A stretch of DNA of 64,000 nt from Alphaproteobacteria bacterium (GTDB lineage Bacteria > Pseudomonadota > Alphaproteobacteria > Micavibrionales > UBA2020): contig JAICWS010000005.1 of the NCBI GenBank assembly GCA_025934695.1, positions 1 to 64,000 on the forward strand. The letters run 5' to 3'. This document shows positions 31,073-39,444 of this stretch, in pieces; the first letter of the stretch is position 1; the number at the start of each line of letters is the position of its first letter. The notes under the pieces were generated by a model. That model was not told the origin of the DNA, ran no database searches, and saw nothing but the letters and a program-made list of their open reading frames with translations. The position numbers and the translations under genes were made by a program.

Positions 31073-31501
31073 TCAATGACGGGGCTTATTACGCATCGCC
31101 GCGCGGACGGTGGCGGCGCGTTTGATGCCGCCCTCTTCTTTCGGCGCGGATGCTTCGATCGATTTCAGGCGCGGGACGACGCTCTCCCATTTGTCCATCT
31201 TATAGCCCTTCGCTTGCCCCGCTTCGGCGAGGGTCAGCAGGCGCTTTTCGAGCGAGGCCGCCGGGTCGCCTTCCATGCCGAGGTTCTGTTCCGCGTTGAC
31301 GAGCGACTGGCGCATCCAGGCGCCGCGGCAGGAGCGGTTGAAAGCGGCGGTGAGCGGCGTCGCCGCCTTCTCCACCCGGTCCAGCCATTGCAGGGTCAGG
31401 CTGCCCAGCATGCCGAAATAAATATCGTCGAGCCCGCCGCCGAGCCGGACATTGTACGGTTGGGGCAGCGCGGAAAAAGGGTTGTTGAAGTCGGAACGCA
31501 T
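31073..31501 (-). CDS. Hypothetical protein
   Basis: 142 residues from the ATG at 31501, chosen because a strong GGAGG lies 9 bp upstream; the longer frame to 31588 lacks support. Sequence begins MRSDFNNPFSALPQPYNVRLG and is predicted helical with a basic C-terminus (RAAMRNKPRH). The DPFxxFxxP-like opening followed by a QWLDRVEKA helix resembles phasin-like small proteins in outline only; no family is assigned. A single gene facing the downstream peptidase gene divergently. Confidence 0.65.
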   Translation of the reverse strand: MRSDFNNPFSALPQPYNVRLGGGLDDIYFGMLGSLTLQWLDRVEKAATPLTAAFNRSCRGAWMRQSLVNAEQNLGMEGDPAASLEKRLLTLAEAGQAKGYKMDKWESVVPRLKSIEASAPKEEGGIKRAATVRAAMRNKPRH

Positions 31502-31772
31502 GGCAAAACACCTCCAAAAAAAAGAAACCGGCGATGTTTTGGGAATGCGGGCTGGACGGCAGGGCGGGAAACGAAAACCGTCTTTCACGACGGAAAAACC
31601 GCGCCTGCCAAAAACGGCACATTCGGCTTGGCTCTTTTATACGATAGCGAGGCGGTTACGTCAAATGGTTGGCGGTAATTGGCTGATTCCACTCAAGAGT
31701 TCGCCTCAAGAAGCCTTTATTCCACGCCAACAGCCGATTGTGTTCAGTGGAATTCCTGTCCATGCTGTCGGA

Positions 31773-32708
31773 ATGGGTATGAAAAGCTATTCCCTGCTGC
31801 TGATGATGATAGCCTGGCTGACGATGGGCCTGGCGCCCGCGCGCGCCACGGATCTCGCCGCTACCTTCAACATGAACGATCTGCTGCATACATATAATAT
31901 GTCGTGCGCCGAGCAGGCGGCGCTGCGCCACCGCAATATCCTGCCCGAGCACTTCCACGGGCGTCCGCAGGAATTCCTCAACCCGTCCGAGGCGCTCGTC
32001 ATCTACTCCCCGGCGCTCACCCGCGAGGAGCGGCAGGAGGCGGAGAAGCTTTATAACTCCATACCCAAATATGCGCTGCCTATCGCCTGGCGCGGGGGGG
32101 CGGTTTACGTGTTCACGCGCCGCGGCATCGTGGAAGCGGTGCCGGCGCTGGCCATCGAGCGCGACTGGTTCGAAGATTTCGGGCTCTACATGGAGGTCGA
32201 GCGCCGCATGTATGTGCCGTTCGAAAAAGGCGAAGGCTTCGACTGGCGCAACGGCCATATGACGGCGAAGCGCTGGGTGCGCTCGGCGCGCGACCAGTTC
32301 CGCGTCATCAACCATGAAACCGGCCATATGATCGACGAAATGCTGGGTGCCTACAGCTACGGCAGCCTCGAAGAGGACGGGCAATACCGCCTCAGCAACC
32401 GGCCCGATTTCCAGGCCGCGATCAGATCCGATCTTGCGCGCCTCGCCTCGCCGCGCCGGCCCATTCCGCTCGCGCGCATCCACAAGCTCGGCTATTATAT
32501 GCCGTATAAATTCAACGGCGTCCGCCTCGGCATCCACGACCCGCAGCGCGCGCGGCGCGAAGTCTTCGCCGAACTCTGGGCCGAGGTGCAGGGCTACAAC
32601 CTGAACAAGCTGTACGAGGCTTATCCGGATTCATTCAAGGTCGTGAAAAACTATGCGGATTTCCTGAAGAAACTGGATGCGGACAAGCCGGCGTGCGAAT
32701 TTAACTAG
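31773..32708 (+). CDS. Exported zinc metallopeptidase-like protein (HETGH)
   Basis: 311 residues starting MGMKSYSLLLMMIAWLTMG, a signal peptide with likely cleavage at ARA/TD. The zincin motif HETGH is in FRVINHETGHMIDEML, and a later EVFAELWAEVQG supplies a candidate third-ligand Glu, which is the gluzincin layout seen in anthrax lethal factor-like (ATLF) peptidases. The mature protein would act in the periplasm or outside. The start could be the second ATG at 31779; the longer open frame from 31452 lacks a signal peptide at its N-terminus and is rejected. Substrate unknown. Confidence 0.75.
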   Translation: MGMKSYSLLLMMIAWLTMGLAPARATDLAATFNMNDLLHTYNMSCAEQAALRHRNILPEHFHGRPQEFLNPSEALVIYSPALTREERQEAEKLYNSIPKYALPIAWRGGAVYVFTRRGIVEAVPALAIERDWFEDFGLYMEVERRMYVPFEKGEGFDWRNGHMTAKRWVRSARDQFRVINHETGHMIDEMLGAYSYGSLEEDGQYRLSNRPDFQAAIRSDLARLASPRRPIPLARIHKLGYYMPYKFNGVRLGIHDPQRARREVFAELWAEVQGYNLNKLYEAYPDSFKVVKNYADFLKKLDADKPACEFN

Positions 32709-32760
32709 CCACGCTTTCAAGCGAACCTGTCAATGCTTGATCTGCCAGCTGCCATTGGTG

Positions 32761-32871
32761 TCACCCCCGGCGAAGGCCGGGGTCCACGGACTTGGTAGTA
32801 TGGGCTGGAACCGGCGGATGTCTGTTATGCTGAGAAAATATAGTCCGTGGACCCCGGCCTTCGCCGGGGTA
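32761..32871. repeat. Intergenic inverted-repeat element
   Basis: About 111 bp with near-perfect inverted arms: CCCGGCGAAGGCCGGGGTCC (plus ACGGACT) on the left and AGTCCGT plus GGACCCCGGCCTTCGCCGGG on the right. Each arm is also a hairpin. The central ~50 bp is unique. It occupies the spacer between the HETGH peptidase and the membrane glycosyltransferase-like gene. Confidence 0.8.
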
Positions 32872-32965
32872 GCGCTGTGGGGATAAGACAGCGCGGGCCG
32901 TCCCCTTTCAATTTGCCGAAGGGAAGAGTATCCTTATTCTTCTCAGCCCCACCGATGCGAGCCGC

Positions 32966-34810
32966 ATGGTTTTCCGCTTAAAAACATTCCTGGTGTCTGC
33001 GCGCTGGCTGCGCGACCTGCCAGTCTTCGCGGCGTTGTTTGCGGCGATCGGGTTCATGGTGGTGCCCGCGCGCGTCGATAACATGTGGTACGACCCCGAC
33101 TTCACCGGCTGGGTCGCGCCGCTGGCGCGGCGGCTGGCGGAAGGGCAGGTGTTTTACACCGACGGCGCGCATTTCCCGATGCCGCCCCTGTCTTTCGTGC
33201 TGATGCGCCTGCTGTTCGGCGCGCACGCGGTGTGGCTGGATGAAAGCCTGGTGAACTTCCTGCTTCAGTGCGGCATGGTACTGCTGGGCTATGCAGCGCT
33301 ATCGCGCTGGCTGCCGCGCCCCCTGCCGCTCATCGCCGCGCTCAGCGCCGCAGGATATTATTTCGCCCTGCCCAAATCGATCGTTTACGATGCGCTGGCC
33401 GAATTCATCGCCGCCGCCGCCATCGCCGCCGCGAGCGTCGCGCTGCAAGACCCGGACGCCAAACGGAAGATGCCCTTCGCGATCTGGGGCGCCTGCCTGC
33501 CCGCGCTGGCGCTGACCAAACAGACGACCTTTATCGGCCTCGCGGCGGGCACGGTCGCGGCGCTGGGCTTCGCGCTGGCGGCGCTGCCACCTTCGCGGCG
33601 CAAAGAGATTTTGCTGTGGTTCGCCCTCGGCCTCGCCGGTGGAAGCGCTGTTTTCGGCGCGCTGGTGACGCCGTGGATTTCCTGGAGCGGCTTCATCAAC
33701 GACGCCTATCTGTCGAGCCGCGAGCTCAAGGCGCCGGGGATGCGCGAGGATGTGTTCCTGCAATATGCGGGGCGCTATATTTTCGCGGTCGGCGCCAGCG
33801 GACTGTTCCCGCTCGCCTGCCTTTATCTAGCGACACGGCGGTTCTCTCCGAAGAAGCAGAAGGCCGGGTTCGACACTGTCGCCGCCGACATGCCGGACAA
33901 GCTCGACTGGCTGGCGCCCATAGCGGCGGGCGCCGCGATCATCCTCTGCCTGGTCGCGCCGCTGGGGCGGATACCGGGCCTGCTCCATGGCGCGCGCACC
34001 GCGGGCACCTGGGATTTTCTGGACGGGTTTTTCATCCCCTCCGCTTTCGCGCTGGTCACGTTGCTGATCCTGCGGGCGCTGACGGGAAAGCGCGACGAAC
34101 TTGCGCGCTTCGGCCTCCTCTGCCTGCTCGCGCTCGCGGCCGCTCTCGCCCATAATCTGTCGCAGCCCGCGCAACTGCGCCTGTCCTACGACAATAACAC
34201 GGTCATCATGCTGGGAATCGCGGCCCTGTTAAGCCTGTTCGTTGCGGCACTCCAGCGGCTTGCACTGTCGCGGCTGCTGCCGGCGCTCACCCTGTGCTGC
34301 TTCGCCGTTGTTTTCTGCGGCTGGCTGCCCATGGCGGGCGAGATGCAGGGCGTGCGCGAGACGGCCGAAAGCTGGCCCGAGATCGCCTGGCTCGCGGGCG
34401 GGCGGATGAAACCCTCGGCCGGGGCCTTGCGCGCGCTCACCGCCACCGTCGCGAAGAACAGCGCGCCCGCCGACACCGTGCTGCTGCTGCCTGAAGACCC
34501 CGACCTCGAAAGCTGGTGGAACCGCCCGCGCCCCGCGCTCGATGGCGCCATCGTCTTCACCGATCAGTACTGGAAACGCCTTGTCTCCACCGACCTGCAG
34601 CGGCTGGAGCAGGCGCCGCCCAAGCTCATCGTCATCGGCCCGCGCAACGCCTGGCCGGGGTTCAGCGCGCTCTTCGGCGGCGGCGACGCGGCGCTCGTCG
34701 CGGGCCTGCGCAAGCACCTGCTGCCGAGCCGCTACCGGCTGCTGAAGGCCCAGCCCATCACCTTCCAGGGCAAGCCGGATTTCATGGATGTGTGGATCAG
34801 GCGGGAGTGA
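32966..34810 (+). CDS. Polytopic membrane protein, GT-C glycosyltransferase-like
   Basis: 614 residues with about 11-12 membrane helices. After the first helix comes WYDPDFTGWVAPLARRLAEGQ and YTDGAHFPMPPLSF, matching the GT-C fold pattern in which an acidic residue in the first periplasmic loop binds the lipid-linked sugar donor and a 'G..Y.d....PPl' segment follows. The C-terminal ~150 residues form a soluble domain (DTVLLLPEDPDLESWWN). ArnT/PMT-like families have this outline, but the acceptor cannot be inferred. Monocistronic, flanked on both sides by repeat elements. Confidence 0.65.
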   Translation: MVFRLKTFLVSARWLRDLPVFAALFAAIGFMVVPARVDNMWYDPDFTGWVAPLARRLAEGQVFYTDGAHFPMPPLSFVLMRLLFGAHAVWLDESLVNFLLQCGMVLLGYAALSRWLPRPLPLIAALSAAGYYFALPKSIVYDALAEFIAAAAIAAASVALQDPDAKRKMPFAIWGACLPALALTKQTTFIGLAAGTVAALGFALAALPPSRRKEILLWFALGLAGGSAVFGALVTPWISWSGFINDAYLSSRELKAPGMREDVFLQYAGRYIFAVGASGLFPLACLYLATRRFSPKKQKAGFDTVAADMPDKLDWLAPIAAGAAIILCLVAPLGRIPGLLHGARTAGTWDFLDGFFIPSAFALVTLLILRALTGKRDELARFGLLCLLALAAALAHNLSQPAQLRLSYDNNTVIMLGIAALLSLFVAALQRLALSRLLPALTLCCFAVVFCGWLPMAGEMQGVRETAESWPEIAWLAGGRMKPSAGALRALTATVAKNSAPADTVLLLPEDPDLESWWNRPRPALDGAIVFTDQYWKRLVSTDLQRLEQAPPKLIVIGPRNAWPGFSALFGGGDAALVAGLRKHLLPSRYRLLKAQPITFQGKPDFMDVWIRRE

Positions 34811-34816
34811 ATACAT

Positions 34817-34902
34817 TGTCATCCCGAGCGCCAGCGAGGGATCTTCCCCGCTTTCCGCAATTCGGGAAAGATTCCTCGGTCGCAGGCTCCCTCGGAATGA
34901 CA
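34817..34902. repeat. Intergenic inverted-repeat element, variant
   Basis: About 86 bp. GTCATCCCGAGCGCCAGCGAGGGATC on the left and GATTCCTCGGTCGCAGGCTCCCTCGGAATGAC on the right are imperfect inverted copies. It lies between the convergent ends of the membrane protein gene and the VHL-like peptidase gene, so it could also serve as a bidirectional terminator. A more diverged member of the family. Confidence 0.65.
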
Positions 34903-34909
34903 ATATTAT

Positions 34910-35893
34910 CTACGGCATCACATCCACATGCTGCCCGAGCGGGCCGACGGTGAGGCCGGCCAGGCACTTGCCGCCCGAACCGATTTCCCACACCTGCCTG
35001 GCATAGGTGGGCTGCGAGCGGTAGCCGCCTGCCGGAATGTCCTTGTAGGGCACCCGCACCCCGTCTCCCCGCACCCAGGAAAAGCTCAAGGGCGCCTCCG
35101 TCCAGTTGTGGATGCTGATGACAGCTTTCATGTTGCGCTGGCGCGGCGCATAATCGGAGGAGCAGCCCGGCGGCGCCGGCTTCGAAATTTTGAACTGCGG
35201 CTGCGGGCCGGGGCGGTCTTCCCAGGCGCTGCGCACGGCGGCATAGCCTTGCGGATCGTAGGCTTTCAGCTCCGCATTGTCGAAGGGGAAATAGCCGCTT
35301 TTCCAGTAATAGGCCTGCGTCAGCAGCGCGAAATATTCCGCCTTGTTGGTGAGCGCGTAGGATTTGGCGACCGTCGCGCCGTTCGCGCGCCTGACGTTTT
35401 CATACAGGTGCGTATCCACCGCATGCTGGTAGGCCGCGATGATGGCGGGATCATCCAGACCCAGCACCTGGTCGTGATAGGCGTGCGAGAACTCGTGCAG
35501 GATGCCCGACGGCACGCGGTCGAGCCAGTCGAGCACGCGCTGCGGATTGGCGAGGGCGACGCCGCCCTGCACGCCTGCGGGGGACTCTGCCCCGTCTTCG
35601 GCGAAGTCGCTGCCGTTAGCGTAATAGGCGCCGTGTTTGGTATCGCCTGGCGCCTGCCAGACGAAGACCGGCACGTGGCGCAGCTCCTCGACCCGCTGGG
35701 GCGGCAGCAGCGTGGTGATGGTATGCAGCTTGTCGCGCAGCGCCGCGCGCATCTTTTCGGCCATGTCCTTTGGCACGCCGTCATCGACATAGACGCGCCA
35801 GCCCTCGATGCCTTCCGCCCGGAACGCCGCCTGCGCGGGCGTCAGCGCGGACGCGAGGAAAAGGAAAACCAGTGCCGTGAAAAGTATGCGCAT
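34910..35893 (-). CDS. Exported gluzincin-like metallopeptidase with C-terminal VHL-beta-like domain
   Basis: 327 residues from the ATG at 35893 (MRILFTALVFLFLASALTPAQAA), a clear signal peptide; the longer frame to 36004 has none at its start. The zinc motif is HEFSH in GILHEFSHAYHDQVLG, and TNKAEYFALLTQAYY about 60 residues later supplies the downstream Glu, fitting a gluzincin. The last ~75 residues (VISIHNWTEAPLSFSW, VPYKDIPAGG, TYARQVWEI) match the von Hippel-Lindau beta-domain pattern: N, W, G, PY, PG, Y and W occur in the same order as in human VHL. Function unknown; likely extracytoplasmic. Confidence 0.75.
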   Translation of the reverse strand: MRILFTALVFLFLASALTPAQAAFRAEGIEGWRVYVDDGVPKDMAEKMRAALRDKLHTITTLLPPQRVEELRHVPVFVWQAPGDTKHGAYYANGSDFAEDGAESPAGVQGGVALANPQRVLDWLDRVPSGILHEFSHAYHDQVLGLDDPAIIAAYQHAVDTHLYENVRRANGATVAKSYALTNKAEYFALLTQAYYWKSGYFPFDNAELKAYDPQGYAAVRSAWEDRPGPQPQFKISKPAPPGCSSDYAPRQRNMKAVISIHNWTEAPLSFSWVRGDGVRVPYKDIPAGGYRSQPTYARQVWEIGSGGKCLAGLTVGPLGQHVDVMP

Positions 35894-36056
35894 GTTCGGC
35901 CCCCAGGCGAATGAACATAGGAAAGAAGCGCCGCAGGCTTTTTCCTTCTGAAACAAAATTAACCCAACGATGGACACAGATAAACTAGGGATATTCGCTG
36001 TCATCTGTGTTTATCCGTGTCCATCTGCGGGGTCCTGAACTGCTTGCGGTGCAACA

Positions 36057-36091
36057 CAAAAAATGACCCGCCGGTTGGCACAACCAGCGGG
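36057..36091 (-). terminator. Intrinsic terminator downstream of the NAD-binding protein gene
   Basis: On the minus strand, CCCGCTGGTTG and CAACCGGCGGG form an 11-bp stem with one mismatch around a 3-nt loop, followed by TCATTTTTTG. It lies about 170 bp past the stop of the gene at 36261-36920. The rest of the spacer 35894-36260 holds no gene that I can support. Confidence 0.7.
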
Positions 36092-36260
36092 CGTTAAGGA
36101 GGCACAGTTCTGATCTAAATTCACAAACGAAACTTTACAGCCCGGCCGTCCAAACCGGCTGTGGTATTGTTATACCCGATTCGTCTGTATTATGTCAAAT
36201 ATAAAAATATGCGGCTGAATTTACTGACTTTTCCGAGCGAGCTTGGCACCATTATATATA

Positions 36261-36920
36261 TCACTGCCGCCCCAGCGCATTCAGCTCTGCCGTATTCAGC
36301 CGCTTCTTGGCGCTGCCCACTTGCGCCAGCTTCAGCATCGCCGCGCCCAGAAGATCGGTCGAGGTCACGAAGCGCGCCATATGCCGCTGCAGGAACGGGT
36401 AGATGTGCGCGCTGAAGGCATAGAGGACGCGCAAAGAGCGGAGGCGGCTTTTGACCCCGCGCAGCGGCTGGATGAAACCGGGGCGCAGCCCATAAGCGTC
36501 GCGGAAACCGAGGGCAAAGAGCGCATCCTCCGTCTCCGCCTTCACGCGCGCCCATGCCTGGCGCGAGCGCGCATCCGTCCTCTCGCCCGAGATATATTCG
36601 AACACCATGCGCGGGTTGAACGGCAGCAGCGTTTTGGCGACGCTGAGCGTAAGATCATAGGTCACGCGCCGATATTCCACTGCATCCATCCCGACCGAGC
36701 TTACGCCGAGGCAGAAAAAACACGCGTCGAAATCCTTGAGTTTATCGAGCTGGCGCAGGTTGAACATATCGGGCTCGATCACCATCTCCAGCTTCGCGTC
36801 CTTGACCGTCAGCTCCTTCCGCGCCACCGCCACCACGCGCGCGACCTTCGGCGAGTCAATCAGCCACCGCAGCACCCCCTCGCCCACCATGCCCGAGGCG
36901 CCGAAGAGGAGGATGTTCAT
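36261..36920 (-). CDS. NAD(P)-binding Rossmann-fold protein, TIP30/HTATIP2-like
   Basis: 219 residues. An atypical short-chain dehydrogenase: the dinucleotide motif is LLFGASGMVGEGVLRWL at the N-terminus, followed by a VVAVARKEL strand typical of the NADP-binding edge. The middle has DACFFCLGVSS and the position of the usual YxxxK is replaced by a YRRVTYDL helix; FEYISGERTD follows. This resembles the NmrA/TIP30-like group of NAD-dependent epimerase relatives. Cytoplasmic, monocistronic. Substrate unknown. Confidence 0.8.
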   Translation of the reverse strand: MNILLFGASGMVGEGVLRWLIDSPKVARVVAVARKELTVKDAKLEMVIEPDMFNLRQLDKLKDFDACFFCLGVSSVGMDAVEYRRVTYDLTLSVAKTLLPFNPRMVFEYISGERTDARSRQAWARVKAETEDALFALGFRDAYGLRPGFIQPLRGVKSRLRSLRVLYAFSAHIYPFLQRHMARFVTSTDLLGAAMLKLAQVGSAKKRLNTAELNALGRQ

Positions 36921-37200
36921 GGGGTTTTCCCTTCAAAGGGCGGTTTGTTATGCGCCCGCAGCCTACCACTCCGTCCAACGCTGCGAAAGCCGGGATCCAG
37001 GGGCATGGAGAAGGGCCCGAAAGCACCAGCCCGGCAGCGTTTCGCGAGGTTTCGCCGGAGGTTAGGGCTTGACCCTCCCTGCATCGAAGAAAATCCGGCC
37101 CCAGCGCAGGTAATATTCCCGGCAGCATCCATTCAGTGGTATAATTGAAGAAAGCGGCTATCCCGCGGCTTTTCCACCCCTCGCCACATGTATCAAGGCC

Positions 37201-37455
37201 ATGACGCCCGACCTCTCCACCATCGCCCAGCTTATGCGCAAATGCGTCGACCGGATGCAGAAGGACGGTACCCTGCGCCCCCGCGGCAACCGGATCATCC
37301 TGCTGCAGGACGTTTTTCCCTTCCGGCCGCAGGACGTGGAGCGCATCGGCTACGACAGCCAGTCCGGCTCCTCCGCCAGCATCCGCTTTCACCTGCGCAA
37401 CGGGAAGGTGTTTGACGGGAATGGGAAGTTGGCGGAGGGGGTGGCGAAGGGGTGA
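37201..37455 (+). CDS. Small hypothetical protein
   Basis: 84 residues, soluble, host-like GC content. N-terminal helix (TIAQLMRKCVDRMQKDG) followed by strands: NRIILLQDVFPFRPQDVERIGYD and SASIRFHLRNGKVFDGNGK. Not recognised. The ATG at 37201 follows CAAGGCC. It is the last gene with host base composition before the AT-rich island. The spacer 36921-37200 upstream holds part of one arm of the repeat family (around 36980-37002) and the start region of the divergent gene. Confidence 0.5.
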   Translation: MTPDLSTIAQLMRKCVDRMQKDGTLRPRGNRIILLQDVFPFRPQDVERIGYDSQSGSSASIRFHLRNGKVFDGNGKLAEGVAKG

Positions 37456-37926
37456 AGGTTGGTTGGGCGGTTCTCAAGCATAGGCAGCGGCCGCTTCCCC
37501 AATATGATTTCACCTCATTGGCATGGGCGAGATGGCAACTAAACCGCCGCGCGCGGAAGAAATTGTCATCGTAAGACACAATATCAATTCACCCCGGATC
37601 TCACTTGTAGCAGGGATATATCTGAGATGCCGGAAGTATTTGACCTTCTCGGCGACGCAATGGCTAACAACATTAGACGATGTCGAAAGAAGTTTGAGGA
37701 CAAGCATGAAAAGATGCTGGACAAATATGCTCATCTCAAATGACGCTCGTTCCCGGGGGAAGGCTGCTGGCCAGTCAACGTTTTGAGTTGGGGGGGGCAA
37801 ATATCTAGCTGAAATTTATGAAGATTTTTGTTAATGTAAATGGGCGCGCTGACAAAAAATTGGGTGCCCCCGAATCTAATAATATGGTAAGAATGAGCCG
37901 ATCAACCGAAGCGCTGGGTATTAACC
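37456..37926. other. Transition from host DNA to AT-rich island
   Basis: Base composition falls sharply across this stretch. No clear gene is present. A 38-residue open frame at 37627-37743 (plus strand, MPEVFDLLGDAMANNIRRCR onward, Lys/Glu-rich helix) and an overlapping frame at 37523-37786 both look like possible remnants of a disrupted gene. Neither has a convincing ribosome binding site. The left end of the island is probably inside this stretch, but no direct repeat or integrase is visible. Confidence 0.4.
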
Positions 37927-37927
37927 A

Positions 37928-39444
37928 ATGGCAAGATTAAGGTGGGAAAAACTCCTTAATGAGGCGAGATTTTCTGACTTAGATAAGAAAGCTAAGGCAG
38001 CTAAAAAGAAATCTGAGCCTGAAAAAGAGAATAAAGAACCGCTACCCGAGTGGCTGCTCCAAAACTCGAGAACGGAAATCGAGCGGGACTATGATCGTAT
38101 CCTATTCTCTTCGGCGACAAGGAGATTGGGGGATAAAACTCAAGTCTTTCCGCTGGACAAGGATATCAGCATTAGGAATAGGCTTACTCATTCGCATGAG
38201 GTTTCTAACCTTGCGCGGTCGATAGGAACATACTTGGCTTACAACCATAAGCCACTAATCAAAGAAATTGGTCCCAGCATTACCCGAGATTTGCCGTCAA
38301 TACTGGCAGCTATCGGTCTTGTGCATGACTTGGGCAATCCCCCGTTTGGACACCAAGGGGAGAAGGCAATTTCGTATTGGGTGAAAAAAAATCAGGCCGC
38401 AATATTCAAGGGGGCGTCGTTTAGTAATGCACAGAAGAATGATTTCCTTGCATTCGAAGGCAACGCTCAAACCTTGCGCTTACTAACAAAAATACAAGTT
38501 GTCGATAGGCCGTATGGGTTCAACCTCACCTTCGCTACGTTGGCCGCTGTTATGAAGTACACTGTTCCAAGCAACAAATCGGATGGAAAAACTGCGGCGC
38601 GGAAAAAGCACGGCTTCTTTCAATCTGAACAAGATACGGTAAAAACCATTTGGGAACAAACAGGCTTAAGCGAGGGACTTAGGCATCCATTGACCTATAT
38701 CATGGAAGCTTGCGATGACACGGCTTATTCCGTCATTGATGCGGAGGACAGCGTAAAAAAAGGTCTGGTATCATTTGCGGATTTAATTGCTTGGCTCGAA
38801 AAAGCTAAAATCGTTAAGAATGAAGAGGGTAACGAGACCGAAGATGAGGTCGTCAAATGGGTTCTAGCTAAATCGCTTCAGGACCACAGAAAACACCTTG
38901 AGCTCAAGTTGTCGCCGCTCAATTGGATGATCTCTCCACTAACAAATTTAGAGTTCATGCACTAAATGCGATGGTTTCGGCGGTAGCGAAGGCATTTGAA
39001 GCGCATTATGAAGATATAATGACAGGTGCTTGGCCGCATGCGCTTGTGAAGAAAAGCAAGGCGAGTGTTTTGTGCAAGGCACTCAAGGATTTCGACACGG
39101 AGTATGGCTATAAGCATCGCGGGGTACTGGAAATTGAATTAAAAGGTTTCAATATCCTGCAAGATATCATGGACATGATTTGGAAGGCGATCACCCAGAG
39201 AGAAGTCAGTAAGGACCTCGGTTCCGAGAGAACGACTCCTTTCGCGAAATATGTCTATTTCAGAATTTCGGAGAATTATCGCCGTTTCTTTGAAGGTAAG
39301 CAGCCCTTTAATGAATCCAAGATGCCAATTAGATATCGCGAGATTCAATTGCTAACTGACATGATCGCAGGAATGGCTGACGGGTTTGCCGTTGATCTTC
39401 ATGAGGAGCTGAGCAAGTTCCATGTTGGAGCAAGCGCGAAATGA
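37928..39444 (+). CDS. dgt: dGTPase-type HD triphosphohydrolase, split by a -1 frameshift
   Basis: Dgt family: hydrolyses dNTPs, classically dGTP, to nucleoside and triphosphate. Frame 1 (37928-38965) has the family opening ERDYDRILFSSATRRLGDKTQVF (51-73), NRLTHSHEVSNLARS (84-98), the HD pair in VHDLGNPPFGHQGE (132-145) and EACDDTAYSVIDAED (260-274). It stops at 38965, but the C-terminal helical part continues in the -1 frame to 39444 (RVHALNAMVSAVAKAFEAH onward). Joining at the A-AAT-TTA heptamer gives 505 residues, the length of E. coli Dgt. It could be programmed frameshifting, a disabling mutation or a sequence error. Base composition is far lower in GC than its surroundings. The stop overlaps the next ATG. 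Confidence 0.8.
38944..38950 (+). promoter_or_regulatory. Candidate -1 ribosomal frameshift heptamer in dgt
   Basis: The heptamer A AAT TTA is in the right phase with frame 1 (codons ending ACA, then AAT, TTA). A -1 slip would move decoding to AAA TTT and continue in the frame holding the Dgt C-terminus. The frame-1 stop lies 15 bp downstream. A small hairpin TTTCG-(7 nt)-CGAAG lies about 25 nt downstream, farther than usual for a stimulator. The -1 frame is closed just upstream by TGA at 38899-38901, so the switch must occur between there and 38965. Confidence 0.45.

Noticed and set aside
37523-37786. 87-residue open frame at the left edge of the island
   Set aside because: No ribosome binding site, mixed composition and no recognisable domain; it overlaps a 38-residue frame that looks at least as plausible. 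Described only as a transition region.
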